DNA of 36,247 nt from Alphaproteobacteria bacterium. GTDB lineage: Bacteria > Pseudomonadota > Alphaproteobacteria > JANSWW01. Within the stretch, counting starts at the first letter, position 1, and every line of letters begins with the position of its first letter. The stretch lies in NCBI GenBank assembly GCA_024743275.1, contig JANSWW010000010.1:209728-245974 (forward strand), written 5' to 3'. Shown in pieces: positions 8,490 to 16,800 of this stretch. Both the position numbers and the translations under genes were made by a program. The notes beneath the pieces were generated by a model. The model was not told the origin of the DNA. It did not search any database and saw only the letters and a program-made list of their open reading frames with translations.

Positions 8490-9245
8490 ATGCGTCTTGA
8501 GGGAAAAGTCGCCGTGGTGACCGGGGCCGCTTCGGGCTTCGGGGAGGCGATCGCCAGCCGGTTCGCCGAAGAGGGTGCCGCCGTGATCGTCAGCGACATC
8601 AATGTGGAGGACGGCGAGCGGGTCACCGACACGATCTGCGGCGCCGGTGGACGGGCGCGCTTCATCGCCGCCGATGTCAGCCGCGACGACGATGCCAAAA
8701 AAATGGTCGACGGGGCGGTCGAGCATTTCGGCCGGCTCGACATCATGGTGAACAACGCCGGCTACACCCACCGCAACAAGCCGATGCTGGACGTGACCGA
8801 GGACGAGGTCGACCGGATCCTGGCGGTGAACGTCAAGGCGATCTGGCTCGCCGCCCGCCACTGCGTGCCGCTGATGCGGGCCCAGGGGGGCGGGTCGATC
8901 CTGAATACCGCCTCCACCGCGGGGCTTCGCCCCCGACCGGGCCTGACGGTCTACAACGCCTCCAAGGGCGGGGCGGTGATCATGACGAAGTCCATGGCGG
9001 TCGAGCTGGCCCCCGACAATATCCGGGTGAACTGCCTCTGCCCGGTCGCGGGGGAGACCGCCATGCTCGGCGACTTCATGGGCGAGGACACGCCGGAACG
9101 CCGGGCGATGTTCCAGTCGACGATCCCGCTGGGCCGCTTCTCCCAGCCCGACGATATCGCCAAGGCGGCGCTCTATCTCTCCTCCGACGAAGCGGCGTTC
9201 ATCACCGGCGTGGCCCTGGAGGTCGACGGCGGCCGCTGCGTCTGA
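8490..9245 (+). CDS. SDR-family oxidoreductase (FabG-like)
   Basis: This is a classical short-chain dehydrogenase of 251 residues. The cofactor glycine motif TGAASGFG lies at 11-18, NNAG at 88-91 and the catalytic YxxxK at Y155/K159 (YNASK), with the active-site Ser about 13 residues upstream of the Tyr. A C-terminal TGVALEVDGG segment is typical. An Asp after the second strand (VSDIN) favours NAD over NADP. The start is fixed by GGGAGG just upstream of the ATG at 8490; the open frame further upstream is not coding. The substrate cannot be assigned. A strong terminator follows at 9264. Confidence 0.92.
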   Translation: MRLEGKVAVVTGAASGFGEAIASRFAEEGAAVIVSDINVEDGERVTDTICGAGGRARFIAADVSRDDDAKKMVDGAVEHFGRLDIMVNNAGYTHRNKPMLDVTEDEVDRILAVNVKAIWLAARHCVPLMRAQGGGSILNTASTAGLRPRPGLTVYNASKGGAVIMTKSMAVELAPDNIRVNCLCPVAGETAMLGDFMGEDTPERRAMFQSTIPLGRFSQPDDIAKAALYLSSDEAAFITGVALEVDGGRCV

Positions 9246-9263
9246 CGCCGTTTCCCGAAACGC

Positions 9264-9295
9264 AAAACGCCGGCCCCCAGTGGAGCCGGCGTTTT
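9264..9295. terminator. Bidirectional intrinsic terminator
   Basis: AAAACGCCGGC and GCCGGCGTTTT form an 11-bp stem with a 10-nt loop, giving a T-run on both strands. It lies between the convergent SDR and Bax-inhibitor genes and can end transcription from either side. Confidence 0.9.
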
Positions 9296-9337
9296 CTCGT
9301 AACCGAAGCGCGCCGCTACAGCGCGCCGGGGCGCCGC

Positions 9338-10087
9338 TTATTCGCGGTTCCCCAGCAACATCAGCAGGTACTGGAACATCAGGATGAAGTCGAGATAGAG
9401 CCGCAGGGAGCCCATCAGCGCGAGCTTGCCCGAGGTCTCGTGGTCCATGTTCTCGACATACTCTTCCTTGATCTTCTGGGTGTCGTAGGCGGTCAGGCCG
9501 GCGAACACCAGAACCCCGATCACGGAGATCGCGAAGGCGAGGCCGGAGCTCTCCAGGAAGAGGTTCACGACACTGGCGATGATCAGACCGATCACGCCCA
9601 TGATCAGGAACTGGCCGATCCCGGAGAGATCCTTCTTCGTGGTGTAGCCGAACAGGCTCAGACCGGCGAAGGAGGCCGCCGTGATGAAGAAGGTGCGGGC
9701 GATGCTCTCACCCGTGTAGACCATCAGGATGGAACTCAGCGACATGCCCATCAGCGCGGCATAGACCCAGAACACGGCCTGGGCGGTCGAGAACGACATC
9801 TTGTGGATGCGGAAGCTGAAGTAGAAGACGATCGCCAGCGGGGCGAGGATCACGACCCACTTCAGCGGCGACGCGTAGATCGCCTGCCCGAAGGCGGTAA
9901 GACCCATCTGGCCTTCGGCGGTGGTGCCGATGGCCATACTGTATGTCATCCAGGCCGCTAGACCGGTGAGCGCGATCGCAGCCGCCATGTAGTTGTAGAC
10001 GCGCAGCATGTGCGCGCGCAGGCCCTCGTCGAGATTCTCCTGCGTCGCGGCCGCCGTCTGGGCCAAATACTCGCGGTTGGTGTTCAT
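9338..10087 (-). CDS. Bax inhibitor-1/YccA family membrane protein
   Basis: This 249-residue integral inner-membrane protein has seven predicted hydrophobic helices. It shows the family features: an N-terminal cytoplasmic arm ending in LRVYNYMAAAIALTGLAAW, a VFAGLTAYDTQKIK segment near residues 193-206 with the conserved Asp, and a C-terminal LYLDFILMFQYLLMLLGNR helix. Bacterial relatives such as YetJ are pH-sensitive calcium channels and YccA modulates FtsH. It is probably monocistronic, with the shared terminator at 9264 downstream. The family is clear; the role in this organism is inferred. Confidence 0.93.
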   Translation of the reverse strand: MNTNREYLAQTAAATQENLDEGLRAHMLRVYNYMAAAIALTGLAAWMTYSMAIGTTAEGQMGLTAFGQAIYASPLKWVVILAPLAIVFYFSFRIHKMSFSTAQAVFWVYAALMGMSLSSILMVYTGESIARTFFITAASFAGLSLFGYTTKKDLSGIGQFLIMGVIGLIIASVVNLFLESSGLAFAISVIGVLVFAGLTAYDTQKIKEEYVENMDHETSGKLALMGSLRLYLDFILMFQYLLMLLGNRE

Positions 10088-10258
10088 CGGATTGCCTCAA
10101 CCCTCTCAATGGTTAATCGGTGGCAATATGCCTGCGAAGCATATGGGGCATTCGCACACGCAAAGCAAGATGCCGGACAGTATCTTAGCGGCGCCGAAAT
10201 TCCCAAAAAACCACGTTTATTCTGGGACTTTGACCGGTCTTTGGGACGGCCCGGCCGG

Positions 10259-10567
10259 TCACGGCGCGGGCGGGCGGCGCTCGTCGCTGGTCGTCACATC
10301 CGTCGACCCGATGGAACCCGGATCCCATAACGCCCCGTCCTCGCTGGAATACCCGCTGTCAGAAGCGTCGAGTTCCTCATCGCGCGGCCAGCGAGCGAAG
10401 GCCAACCACCACAGCAAAATAGCCTCACCCACAATAGGGAATAAGATCGCCAGTGCGGCAAACTTGTTCACCTCGATGCGTTCGAGAATTCGCCAAGCGG
10501 CCCAGATTTTGCCGATCAGCAAAATCACAGCAAGAATCGCGAGACCTTCGCCGAGCCCGCCCATCAT
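10259..10567 (-). CDS. Small two-helix membrane protein, unknown
   Basis: This 102-residue protein has two hydrophobic helices (about 6-25 and 36-57) and a polar Ser/Asp/Pro-rich tail of about 45 residues. I do not recognise a named family. The core pattern W-x-x-W-R-I-L-E-R-I, then AAL, a P-x-V-G and a final RWP resembles the 63-residue product encoded just upstream on the same strand (10590-10781), so the two look like diverged tandem copies. The stop-to-start gap between them is 22 nt, consistent with one mRNA that could also include rlmN. Function unknown. Confidence 0.72.
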   Translation of the reverse strand: MMGGLGEGLAILAVILLIGKIWAAWRILERIEVNKFAALAILFPIVGEAILLWWLAFARWPRDEELDASDSGYSSEDGALWDPGSIGSTDVTTSDERRPPAP

Positions 10568-10589
10568 CGATCAATCCTCTTTTCGGGCC

Positions 10590-10781
10590 TCATTTCGGGG
10601 GCTCCGTCTCGCCATAGGCCGGCCAGGCCGACACCGCCAGCGGCAGCAGAGCGAGCAGCAGGCCGACGCCGGGCAGCAAGGCCAGGAGGGCATAATAGGG
10701 TTTCATCCCCACCCGCTCGTAGATCTTCCACAGCGGCCAGACGAACAGCAGGCCGGATAGGGCAAGGCTTATGATATCCAT
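10590..10781 (-). CDS. Small two-helix membrane protein, paralogue of its neighbour
   Basis: This 63-residue product consists of two hydrophobic helices (about 4-18 and 28-50) joined by a short KIYERVGMKP turn, with almost no soluble tail. The pattern WKIYER, then ALLALLPGVG and a closing AWP matches the first part of the 102-residue protein that follows. An ATG preceded by TAGGAGG (just upstream of 10781) supports the start. It lies 26 nt after the rlmN stop on the same strand. Function is not known. Confidence 0.72.
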   Translation of the reverse strand: MDIISLALSGLLFVWPLWKIYERVGMKPYYALLALLPGVGLLLALLPLAVSAWPAYGETEPPK

Positions 10782-10807
10782 GGAACCTCCTAGGCTCTGA
10801 GCCCCAA

Positions 10808-11932
10808 TCAGGCGGCGGACGCCTCCGCCGCCAGCCGGTCCCGGTCCGCCCGCTTGAGCTTTTGGCTCGCACTCTTGAGCTGGCCGCAGGCGGCCATGAT
10901 GTCCTCGCCGCGCGGCCGTCGGATCGGAGCCGGCATAAGACCTTCATTGGCGACGATGTCCTGGAACTTCAAGATCCGTTCGTCCGGAGAGCGGACATAG
11001 GCGGAGCCGGGCCAGGGGTTGAACGGGATCAGATTGACCTTGGACGGGATGTCCTTCAGTAGCCTGGCCAGACGCCGGGCGTCGGCGTCGCTGTCGTTCA
11101 CGCCGTCGAGCATGACATACTCGAAGGTGATCCGGCGGGCGTTGTGAACACCGGGATAGCGCCGGCAGGCGTCGAGGAGTTCGGCGATCGGATATTTTTT
11201 ATTGAGCGGCACGATCTCGTTGCGCACCTCGTCGGTGGTGGCGTGCAGCGACACCGCCAGCGAACAGCCGATCTCGTCGCCGGCCCGCTCCATCATCGGC
11301 ACGACCCCGGCCGTGGACAGCGTGACCTTGCGTTTCGAAAATCCGATCCCGTCACCGTCCATGGCCACCAGCAGCGCGTCGCGGACATTCTCGAAATTGT
11401 AGAGCGGCTCGCCCATGCCCATCATCACGATGTTGGTGAGGCGGCGCTTCTCTTCCTTGCGGCCCCATTCGCCGAGACGGTCACGGGCCAGCATCACCTG
11501 GCCGAGGATCTCATAGGGACCGAGATTGCGGACCAGGCGTTGGGTCCCGGTGTGGCAGAACTTGCAGGTCAGGGTACAGCCGACCTGGCTGGACACGCAC
11601 AGGGTTCCCCGGTCTTCCTCGGGAATAAAGACCATCTCCACCTCGTTGCCGTCGGGCAGGCGCAGCAGCCACTTGATGGTGCCGTCGGTGGAGGCGAGTT
11701 CGGTGACAATGTCGGGACGGGCGAGCGTGAACCGGTCCTGCAGCCGCGCCCGGAAGGGCTTGGAGAGATTGGTCATCGCCTCGAAATCGGTCACGCCATG
11801 GGCATAGAGCCAACTCCAGACCTGCTTGGCCCGGAATTTCGGCTCGCCCATTTCGGCGAAAAGAGCGGAAAGCTCCGCGCGGCCCAAACCGACGAGCGGC
11901 TGGCGCGCATCTGAGGCGGTGGATGTCGACAT
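10808..11932 (-). CDS. rlmN: 23S rRNA (adenine2503-C2)/tRNA (adenine37-C2)-methyltransferase RlmN
   Basis: This radical-SAM enzyme of 374 residues methylates C2 of A2503 in 23S rRNA and A37 of some tRNAs. The Fe-S cluster motif CxxxCxxC is at C119, C123 and C126 (CTLTCKFC). C112 in LCVSSQVG matches the cysteine next to the cluster, and C349 in MAACGQL matches the methyl-carrying cysteine. GMGEPLYN and SLHA motifs are also present. Length is normal for the family. It is the first gene of a possible minus-strand unit with the two small membrane proteins. Confidence 0.97.
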   Translation of the reverse strand: MSTSTASDARQPLVGLGRAELSALFAEMGEPKFRAKQVWSWLYAHGVTDFEAMTNLSKPFRARLQDRFTLARPDIVTELASTDGTIKWLLRLPDGNEVEMVFIPEEDRGTLCVSSQVGCTLTCKFCHTGTQRLVRNLGPYEILGQVMLARDRLGEWGRKEEKRRLTNIVMMGMGEPLYNFENVRDALLVAMDGDGIGFSKRKVTLSTAGVVPMMERAGDEIGCSLAVSLHATTDEVRNEIVPLNKKYPIAELLDACRRYPGVHNARRITFEYVMLDGVNDSDADARRLARLLKDIPSKVNLIPFNPWPGSAYVRSPDERILKFQDIVANEGLMPAPIRRPRGEDIMAACGQLKSASQKLKRADRDRLAAEASAA

Positions 11933-11957
11933 GGACGCTAAATAGCCGCACCGCCCC

Positions 11958-11983
11958 CGTTTAACAAGGGGCCGCTTTAAACG
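11958..11983. repeat. Inverted repeat between ialB-like gene and rlmN
   Basis: CGTTTAA (11958-11964) and TTAAACG (11977-11983) are complementary around a GC-rich 12-nt loop. It lies between the IalB stop and the RlmN start on the minus strand. It could be a weak hairpin or an operator; no T-run supports a terminator. Confidence 0.35.
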
Positions 11984-12011
11984 AGAGGTGGGACCACGGG
12001 TGCCCCGCCAT

Positions 12012-12548
12012 TTAGAGCCCGCAGGCCTGGGTGATGCGCTGATAGGTCTTGGTGAAGCCGACCAGGGAATAGGTGTCCTTGGTGTCCGTCCCGCGCCAGG
12101 ACGTGCCGCGGACGACCATGCGCAGCCCCTTCTTCATCGCGTCGACCAGTTTCTCGTCGTCGGCCGGCGACAGGGCCCAGGCATAGTCGCCCTGGGTGAA
12201 CATGGTGAAGCCCTTGCGGTCGATCTCGACTTCCACGTCGCTGCCGTCCTTGAACTGATAGCCGATTACGACGCTGGTCTGGCCGACCCGCTTCTCGCCC
12301 GGCCAATGGGACACGTTGAACCGGATTTCACCGCGCTGGGTGTAGTTTCCCTCGGCCTTGGTCGGCTCGCTGGTCATGAAACAAAGCCGGTCGTCGCCGT
12401 TCCCCATCTCGAACGCGATCCAATCGCCGTTCTTGGCGAGACGCTTCGGTTCGGCCGCCGACGCGGGACCGTCGGTGAACAGGAAAACCGTGAGAAGTCC
12501 AACCAGAAGGGACGTCGGGGACAAGAGACGGAAAACGGTCCGGATCAT
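12012..12548 (-). CDS. Invasion-associated locus B (IalB) family exported protein
   Basis: This 178-residue protein has a clear signal peptide (about 1-31, cleavage near ASA-AE). The mature part carries the IalB pattern: a W-x-x-F opening strand, [20 protein letters not shown], an FNVSHWP segment, [10 protein letters not shown] and a [18 protein letters not shown] segment near the C-terminus. IalB-like proteins are widespread periplasmic or membrane-associated proteins in alphaproteobacteria; despite the name, most are not virulence factors. It is divergent from rpoE with about 230 nt between starts. Confidence 0.85.
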   Translation of the reverse strand: MIRTVFRLLSPTSLLVGLLTVFLFTDGPASAAEPKRLAKNGDWIAFEMGNGDDRLCFMTSEPTKAEGNYTQRGEIRFNVSHWPGEKRVGQTSVVIGYQFKDGSDVEVEIDRKGFTMFTQGDYAWALSPADDEKLVDAMKKGLRMVVRGTSWRGTDTKDTYSLVGFTKTYQRITQACGL

Positions 12549-12641
12549 GGGTCGGGGGCCTTTCGCATCGCTTCATCGTCAAGGGGCGCCGGGGATCGAC
12601 GCGCATTTATGTTAAAAACCATTGGGGCGGTTCAAGGGCGG

Positions 12642-12670
12642 TGATCCATTTTTTAGCGTCCGCGTATATA
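12642..12670 (+). promoter_or_regulatory. Candidate RpoE-type promoter of rpoE-chrR
   Basis: TGATCC (12642-12647), a 17-nt spacer and TATATA (12665-12670) lie about 110 nt upstream of the sigma-factor start. TGATCC is the -35 element known for the singlet-oxygen sigma factor RpoE of Rhodobacter sphaeroides, whose operon is autoregulated. The -10 part here is less distinctive and the assignment rests on motif plus position. Confidence 0.55.
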
Positions 12671-12780
12671 GGCATATGGATAGCCTGCACCGCGACGAGA
12701 CAAACAACCATGTCGAGGCCGCGCTGAAAAGCGGTCGGAGCACGGTTGTGCGACGTAACAAAGCCCACTTATATGGGACC

Positions 12781-13374
12781 ATGAACGCGAACGTCTCAGA
12801 ACCGGTGTCCGAAGCGGCGCAGATGGATGGTCTTCTGGTCGCGGTGGGCAAACACCGTGATCGGGGCGCCTTCCAACGCCTCTTCGATTTTTTCGCCCCC
12901 AGGCTCAAGGCGTATGTTATGCGCCTCGGGGCCGCGGACGACGTGGCCGAAGAGTTGGTCCAAGAGGCCATGCTGATGGTTTGGCGTCGGGCGGAAACCT
13001 ACGATCCGGGGCAGGCGCGCGCCAGCACCTGGGTCTTTACCATTGCGCGGAACAAGCGAATCGACGCGATCCGACGGGCAAAACGGCCCGAACCGGACAT
13101 GAACGACCCCTCGTTCATGCCCGAAGAGGTCCAACCGGCGGATCGGTTCGTAGAAGCCGCACAAGACGAAGAGCGGGTTAAAGAGGCATTGAAGAACCTC
13201 CCCGAGGAACAAGCGGAACTTATTCGGCAGGTTTACTTCCAGGATAAGTCCCACCGAGTCATCGCGGCGGAAACGGGGCTGCCCCTTGGCACGGTAAAAT
13301 CCCGAATTCGGCTCGCATTGAAGAAAATGCGGCTGACGATTGAGGAAAGAGACAATGCCGGTACATCACCCTGA
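12781..13374 (+). CDS. rpoE: ECF sigma factor RpoE (ChrR-controlled, singlet-oxygen type)
   Basis: This 197-residue ECF sigma factor has region 2 at about 20-95 (AFQRLFDFFAPRLKAYVMRLG, then AEELVQEAMLMVWRRAETYDP and the -10-reading STWVFTIARNKRIDAIRR). Region 4 lies at about 135-190 (LPEEQAELIRQVYFQDKSHRVIAAETGLPLGTVKSRIRLALKKMR). The partner is encoded immediately downstream and overlaps by 20 nt, so the two are translationally coupled. In phototrophic alphaproteobacteria this pair drives the response to singlet oxygen made by excited bacteriochlorophyll, which fits the antenna genes further along. The ATG at 12781 gives the normal family length; the open frame continues upstream but would cross the promoter. 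Confidence 0.93.
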   Translation: MNANVSEPVSEAAQMDGLLVAVGKHRDRGAFQRLFDFFAPRLKAYVMRLGAADDVAEELVQEAMLMVWRRAETYDPGQARASTWVFTIARNKRIDAIRRAKRPEPDMNDPSFMPEEVQPADRFVEAAQDEERVKEALKNLPEEQAELIRQVYFQDKSHRVIAAETGLPLGTVKSRIRLALKKMRLTIEERDNAGTSP

Positions 13375-14038
13375 ACCGGAACGTCTGATGGAGTATGCCG
13401 CGGGGGCGGCATCTCCGGCGATGGACGTTCTGATCGCGGCCCACCTGTCGCTTTGCCCGACCTGCCGTAAGACGGTCGAGCGGCTGGAGCGGATGGGCGG
13501 CCATATGCTCGAAAGCCTTGGATCGGACGAGGACGTGGTGTCCATGTCGCCGGGCGCGTTCGATGCTCTTCTCGAAAAGCTCGACCTTCCCGAGGAAGCG
13601 CCGCAAGCAGCGGCCGGTGACGAGATCGACCCGCTACCGGGCGTCGACCTACCCGCACCGATCCGGGAGACCCTGCGAAATCTGGAGCGGCCGCTCGAAT
13701 GGCGCAACCGTGGCAAAGGGATCGAGGAAGCCGAAATCCCGCTGCCGGTCGATGTGGATGACTCCGTCCGCATGAGTCTGCTGCGCATTCAGCCCGGCCG
13801 TGCCGTGCTCGAACACACCCATGACGGTGGTGAGGAACTCACGATGGTTCTCGCCGGCGGGTTCTCCGACGAACACGGGCACTATGTCCGTGGCGACGTG
13901 CAGACCGGCGACGACGAGCTGATCCACAAGCCGATCGCCGACGAGGGCGAGGTTTGCGTCTGCCTGGCGGTCGTGGAGGGCAATCTGCGCTTCACCGGTC
14001 CGGTGGGCCGCGTCCTCAACCTCTTCATGCGGACCTGA
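13355..14038 (+). CDS. chrR: ChrR-type zinc anti-sigma factor
   Basis: This 227-residue anti-sigma factor should hold RpoE inactive until singlet oxygen appears. The N-terminal zinc-binding anti-sigma domain has a His at 4 or 5 and the H30-x3-C34-x2-C37 motif (HLSLCPTC). A C-terminal cupin domain (about 125-225, the ChrR_cupin type) has the metal-ligand pattern EHTHDGGEE and a later His. Both domains are present and the length matches known ChrR. The ATG at 13355 overlaps the end of rpoE; a TTG at 13340 is less likely. It is followed by tandem repeats and a terminator at 14167. Confidence 0.93.
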   Translation: MPVHHPEPERLMEYAAGAASPAMDVLIAAHLSLCPTCRKTVERLERMGGHMLESLGSDEDVVSMSPGAFDALLEKLDLPEEAPQAAAGDEIDPLPGVDLPAPIRETLRNLERPLEWRNRGKGIEEAEIPLPVDVDDSVRMSLLRIQPGRAVLEHTHDGGEELTMVLAGGFSDEHGHYVRGDVQTGDDELIHKPIADEGEVCVCLAVVEGNLRFTGPVGRVLNLFMRT

Positions 14039-14047
14039 CCCCGAACT

Positions 14048-14092
14048 ACCGGGAAACTGGGTACCGAGAGACAGGGTACCGGGAAACTGGGT
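14048..14092. repeat. 15-bp tandem repeat, three copies
   Basis: ACCGGGAAACTGGGT occurs at 14048-14062 and 14078-14092, with a diverged copy (ACCGAGAGACAGGGT) between. The array starts 9 nt after the chrR stop and lies in the presumed 3' untranslated part of the rpoE-chrR transcript, ahead of its terminator. Confidence 0.85.
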
Positions 14093-14126
14093 ACCTATAA
14101 CCAAGCAACCGAGAAAACCGCCGATA

Positions 14127-14678
14127 TCAACCGGCCTTCCCAGGTCTTTTTCGTTGGCTTCTGATCACAGGCGCTCCATGCACATGGGGCGCCTGTTTTT
14201 CTGTCGGCCCGCCGGGCATCAGCGGCCGTTTCGGAAAGCGGCCATGGGTCAGCAGCCTGTCATACATCACCAATGCGCCGGCGACGGCCAGATTGGTCGA
14301 GAACTTGGTCGGAATCTGCACCACGTGATCGCACCGGGCGATCATCGCCTCGGACAGACCGAGCCGCTCTGCACCCAGGACATAGGCCGCACAGCGGGGA
14401 TGCCGGAAGGTCGGCAGCTCCACCGCGTCCTCGGTGATCTCGATCCCCACAAGGCTGCAATCCGCCGGCAGGTTGAGGGCCTCCACAGTGTCGAATTTGT
14501 AGAACGGCACGCTTTCCGCCGTGCCGGCTGTGTCGGCGGCCCGGACATCCTTTTTGCGGATCTGGGCGTCGACCGTGAAGACGAAGGAGGCCCCGAAGGC
14601 ATGCGCCGTGCGCATCAACGCGCCCACATTGGCGCCCTTGTTGACCCCCTGCACACCGATGCCGAAATAACCTTTCAT
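14127..14678 (-). CDS. TrmH/SpoU-family RNA methyltransferase
   Basis: This 183-residue SPOUT-class enzyme should 2'-O-methylate a tRNA or rRNA. Motif 1 is NKGANVGALMRTAHAFGA (about 13-30), motif 2 is VLGAERLGLSEAMIARCDHVVQIPT (about 100-124), and motif 3 is STNLAVAGALVMYDR with the knot-forming region. The protein lacks the extra N-terminal substrate domain of RlmB, so it is a short TrmL/TrmH-like form. The C-terminal 40 residues are Pro/Arg/Lys rich. I start at the ATG at 14678; a TTG two codons earlier is possible. Its last coding part overlaps the terminator of the convergent chrR gene. Confidence 0.88.
   Translation of the reverse strand: MKGYFGIGVQGVNKGANVGALMRTAHAFGASFVFTVDAQIRKKDVRAADTAGTAESVPFYKFDTVEALNLPADCSLVGIEITEDAVELPTFRHPRCAAYVLGAERLGLSEAMIARCDHVVQIPTKFSTNLAVAGALVMYDRLLTHGRFPKRPLMPGGPTEKQAPHVHGAPVIRSQRKRPGKAG
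14167..14200 (+). terminator. Intrinsic terminator of rpoE-chrR
   Basis: ACAGGCGC with CCATG on the left pairs with CATGG and GCGCCTGT on the right (about 13 bp with one mismatch), followed by TTTTT. It lies about 130 nt past the chrR stop and inside the 3' coding end of the convergent methyltransferase gene. Confidence 0.82.
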
Positions 14679-14739
14679 TATCAAATTCCTATGGTACAGG
14701 ACTTATCCACACCACCGTATCTAGAGGAAACCCGGCCCG

Positions 14740-15789
14740 ATGACCACCGCCGCCGAAAGCCTTCGCCGCCCCTATCTCGAGACCAACAGCGACGCCCCGA
14801 TCGCGGTGGAGATCACCCGCGGCGGCATGGTCGAGAGCGTCCACCGGGTGGTTTGCGCCATCGCGGACGCCGGCGGCGAGATCGTCAGGGCCTGGGGCGA
14901 TGTGGACCGGATGGTCTACGGACGCTCGGCGATCAAACCGCTGCAGGCCCTGCAACTGGTCGAGACCGGGGCCGCCGACGCGTTCAAGCTCAGCCAATCG
15001 CAACTGGCGCTGGCCTGCGCTTCCCACAACGGAGAGCCGATGCACACGGACCGGGTCAAGGCCTGGCTCAAACAGATCGGGCTCGACCATGACGACCTCA
15101 CCTGCGGTCCACAAAAGCCCTATCACGTGGACACGGCCGACGCGATGCTGCGCCGGGGCGAAGTGTTCACCCGCTATCACAACAACTGCTCGGGCAAGCA
15201 TTCCGGCTTCCTGACGACCGCGGTCCACATGAAGGAGACGACCAAGGCCTATAACGAGGAAAGTCACCCGGTCCAGCGGCGCAACATCGCCACGATCGCC
15301 GAGCTGGGCGGCATGGACATCGACGACACGCCGCGCGGGACCGACGGCTGCGGTATCGCGGTCTTCGGCACGCCGCTGCAGGGCCTGGCCCGGGCGATGG
15401 CGAAGATGGCAGACCCGTCGGGCCTGGGGGAGACGCGGCGGGACGCGGTGTTGCGGATCCGGGCGGCCTGCGCCGAGCATCCGGAACTGGTCGGCGGCTC
15501 CAGCCGGTTCAACACCGACGCGATGCGGGCCGCCGGCGCCAAATGCCTGATGAAGAGTGGCGCCGAAGGCGTCTACTGCGCCGCCCTGCCGGAGCTCGGG
15601 TTCGGCATCGCCATGAAGGCGGACGACGGCAACGGCCGGGCGGTCAACGCGGTGATGGAGGCCCTGCTCGGCCATTACGGCATTTTGGATGGCAGCCAGA
15701 TCGATACCCTGAAGGACCGCTACGACCGGATCTCCAACTGGGCGGGAACCCATGTCGGCGATATTCGCATCGCCCCCAGCTTCCTCTAA
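14740..15789 (+). CDS. L-asparaginase, Rhizobium-etli type (Asparaginase_II family)
   Basis: This 349-residue protein hydrolyses L-asparagine to aspartate and ammonia. It belongs to the family of thermolabile Rhizobium asparaginases, unrelated to E. coli AnsB. The catalytic SxxK pair is S63 and K66 (SAIKP), and the zinc-linked motif NNCSGKHSG places C150 and K153. A GTDGCGI segment near residues 200-206 is also conserved. Length is typical. The following oxidoreductase gene begins 18 nt later, so the two are probably cotranscribed. Confidence 0.92.
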   Translation: MTTAAESLRRPYLETNSDAPIAVEITRGGMVESVHRVVCAIADAGGEIVRAWGDVDRMVYGRSAIKPLQALQLVETGAADAFKLSQSQLALACASHNGEPMHTDRVKAWLKQIGLDHDDLTCGPQKPYHVDTADAMLRRGEVFTRYHNNCSGKHSGFLTTAVHMKETTKAYNEESHPVQRRNIATIAELGGMDIDDTPRGTDGCGIAVFGTPLQGLARAMAKMADPSGLGETRRDAVLRIRAACAEHPELVGGSSRFNTDAMRAAGAKCLMKSGAEGVYCAALPELGFGIAMKADDGNGRAVNAVMEALLGHYGILDGSQIDTLKDRYDRISNWAGTHVGDIRIAPSFL

Positions 15790-15807
15790 AAGCCAGGGAG
15801 ATCCGCC

Positions 15808-16800
15808 ATGCGCGCCGTCCTGTGCCGGGAGTACTGCACGCCCGCGGAGCTCGACTGGGCCGAGACAGATGACCCGGTGCCTGGTCCCGGCGAGGTGGTG
15901 GTCGACGTGGCGGCCTGCGGCGTCAATTTCGCCGACACCCTGATCATCCAGGGAAAATATCAGGAAAAGCCGCCCTTCCCGTTTTCGCCGGGCCTCGAGG
16001 TCGGGGGCATCGTCGCGGCGGTGGGCGACGGCGTCGACAAGCTGGCGCCCGGCGACCGGGTGCTGGCGATCCCGCCCTCCGGCGGCTATGCCGAGAAGGT
16101 CAAGGCGCCCGCTTCCCTGACATACAAGATCCCGGACGCCATGCCGTTCGACATCGCGGCCGGCTTCCCGGTGACCTATGGCACCGCCCATGGCGCGCTG
16201 ATCTGGCGGGCCCGGGCGCAGGAAGGGGAGACCTGCGCGATCCACGGCGCGGCCGGCGGCGTCGGCCTCGCCAGCATCGAGGTCGCCAAGGCCATGGGGC
16301 TGACGGTCATCGGCACCGCCGGCGGACCGGAGAAGTGCAAGACCGCCCTCGACTACGGCGCCGACCATGCGATCGACTACAGATCCGAGGATCTGAAGAC
16401 CCGGCTCAAGGAACTCACCGGTGGCACCGGCGCGGACATCTATCTCGACATGGTCGGCGGGGACGCCTTCGATGCGTCCTTGCGGGCGATCGCCTGGGAC
16501 GGCCGGATCGTGATCATCGGCTTCGCCGGCGGCACGGTGCCGAAGCCGCCGGCCAATATCCTGTTGGTCAAGAACTGTTCCGTGATCGGCTTCTATTGGG
16601 GCAGCTACGCCCGGAAGCGGCCCGATCTGTTCGACAGCCAGATGGCCGACCTCTTCCGCTGGTTCGAGGAGGGAAAGCTCACCTCGACCATTCACCACCA
16701 TATCCCGATGCCGGAGGCGGCGAAGGCACTCGACCTGCTGACCACCCGCAAGGCGACCGGCAAGGTCGTGTTGACGACGGACCTGTTCAGCGCCGCCTGA
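15808..16800 (+). CDS. Zinc-free NADPH:quinone oxidoreductase (MDR superfamily)
   Basis: This 330-residue medium-chain dehydrogenase/reductase has the quinone-oxidoreductase type N-terminus (GVNFADTLIIQGKYQ, about 38-52), the Rossmann motif HGAAGGVGLASIEVAKAMG (about 146-164) and a C-terminal KATGKVVL segment. Zinc-binding cysteines of alcohol dehydrogenases are missing, as expected for QOR. It probably reduces quinones or enoyl ketones with NADPH. AGGGAGA precedes the ATG. Its last 14 nt overlap the 3' end of the convergent rarD gene. Confidence 0.9.
   Translation: MRAVLCREYCTPAELDWAETDDPVPGPGEVVVDVAACGVNFADTLIIQGKYQEKPPFPFSPGLEVGGIVAAVGDGVDKLAPGDRVLAIPPSGGYAEKVKAPASLTYKIPDAMPFDIAAGFPVTYGTAHGALIWRARAQEGETCAIHGAAGGVGLASIEVAKAMGLTVIGTAGGPEKCKTALDYGADHAIDYRSEDLKTRLKELTGGTGADIYLDMVGGDAFDASLRAIAWDGRIVIIGFAGGTVPKPPANILLVKNCSVIGFYWGSYARKRPDLFDSQMADLFRWFEEGKLTSTIHHHIPMPEAAKALDLLTTRKATGKVVLTTDLFSAA

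Noticed and set aside
14689..16701. 670-residue open frame on the minus strand across the asparaginase and oxidoreductase genes
   Set aside because: It is antisense to two genes with intact catalytic motifs, has a His/Gly/Arg/Asp-rich composition typical of reverse-frame shadows, and shows no domain.
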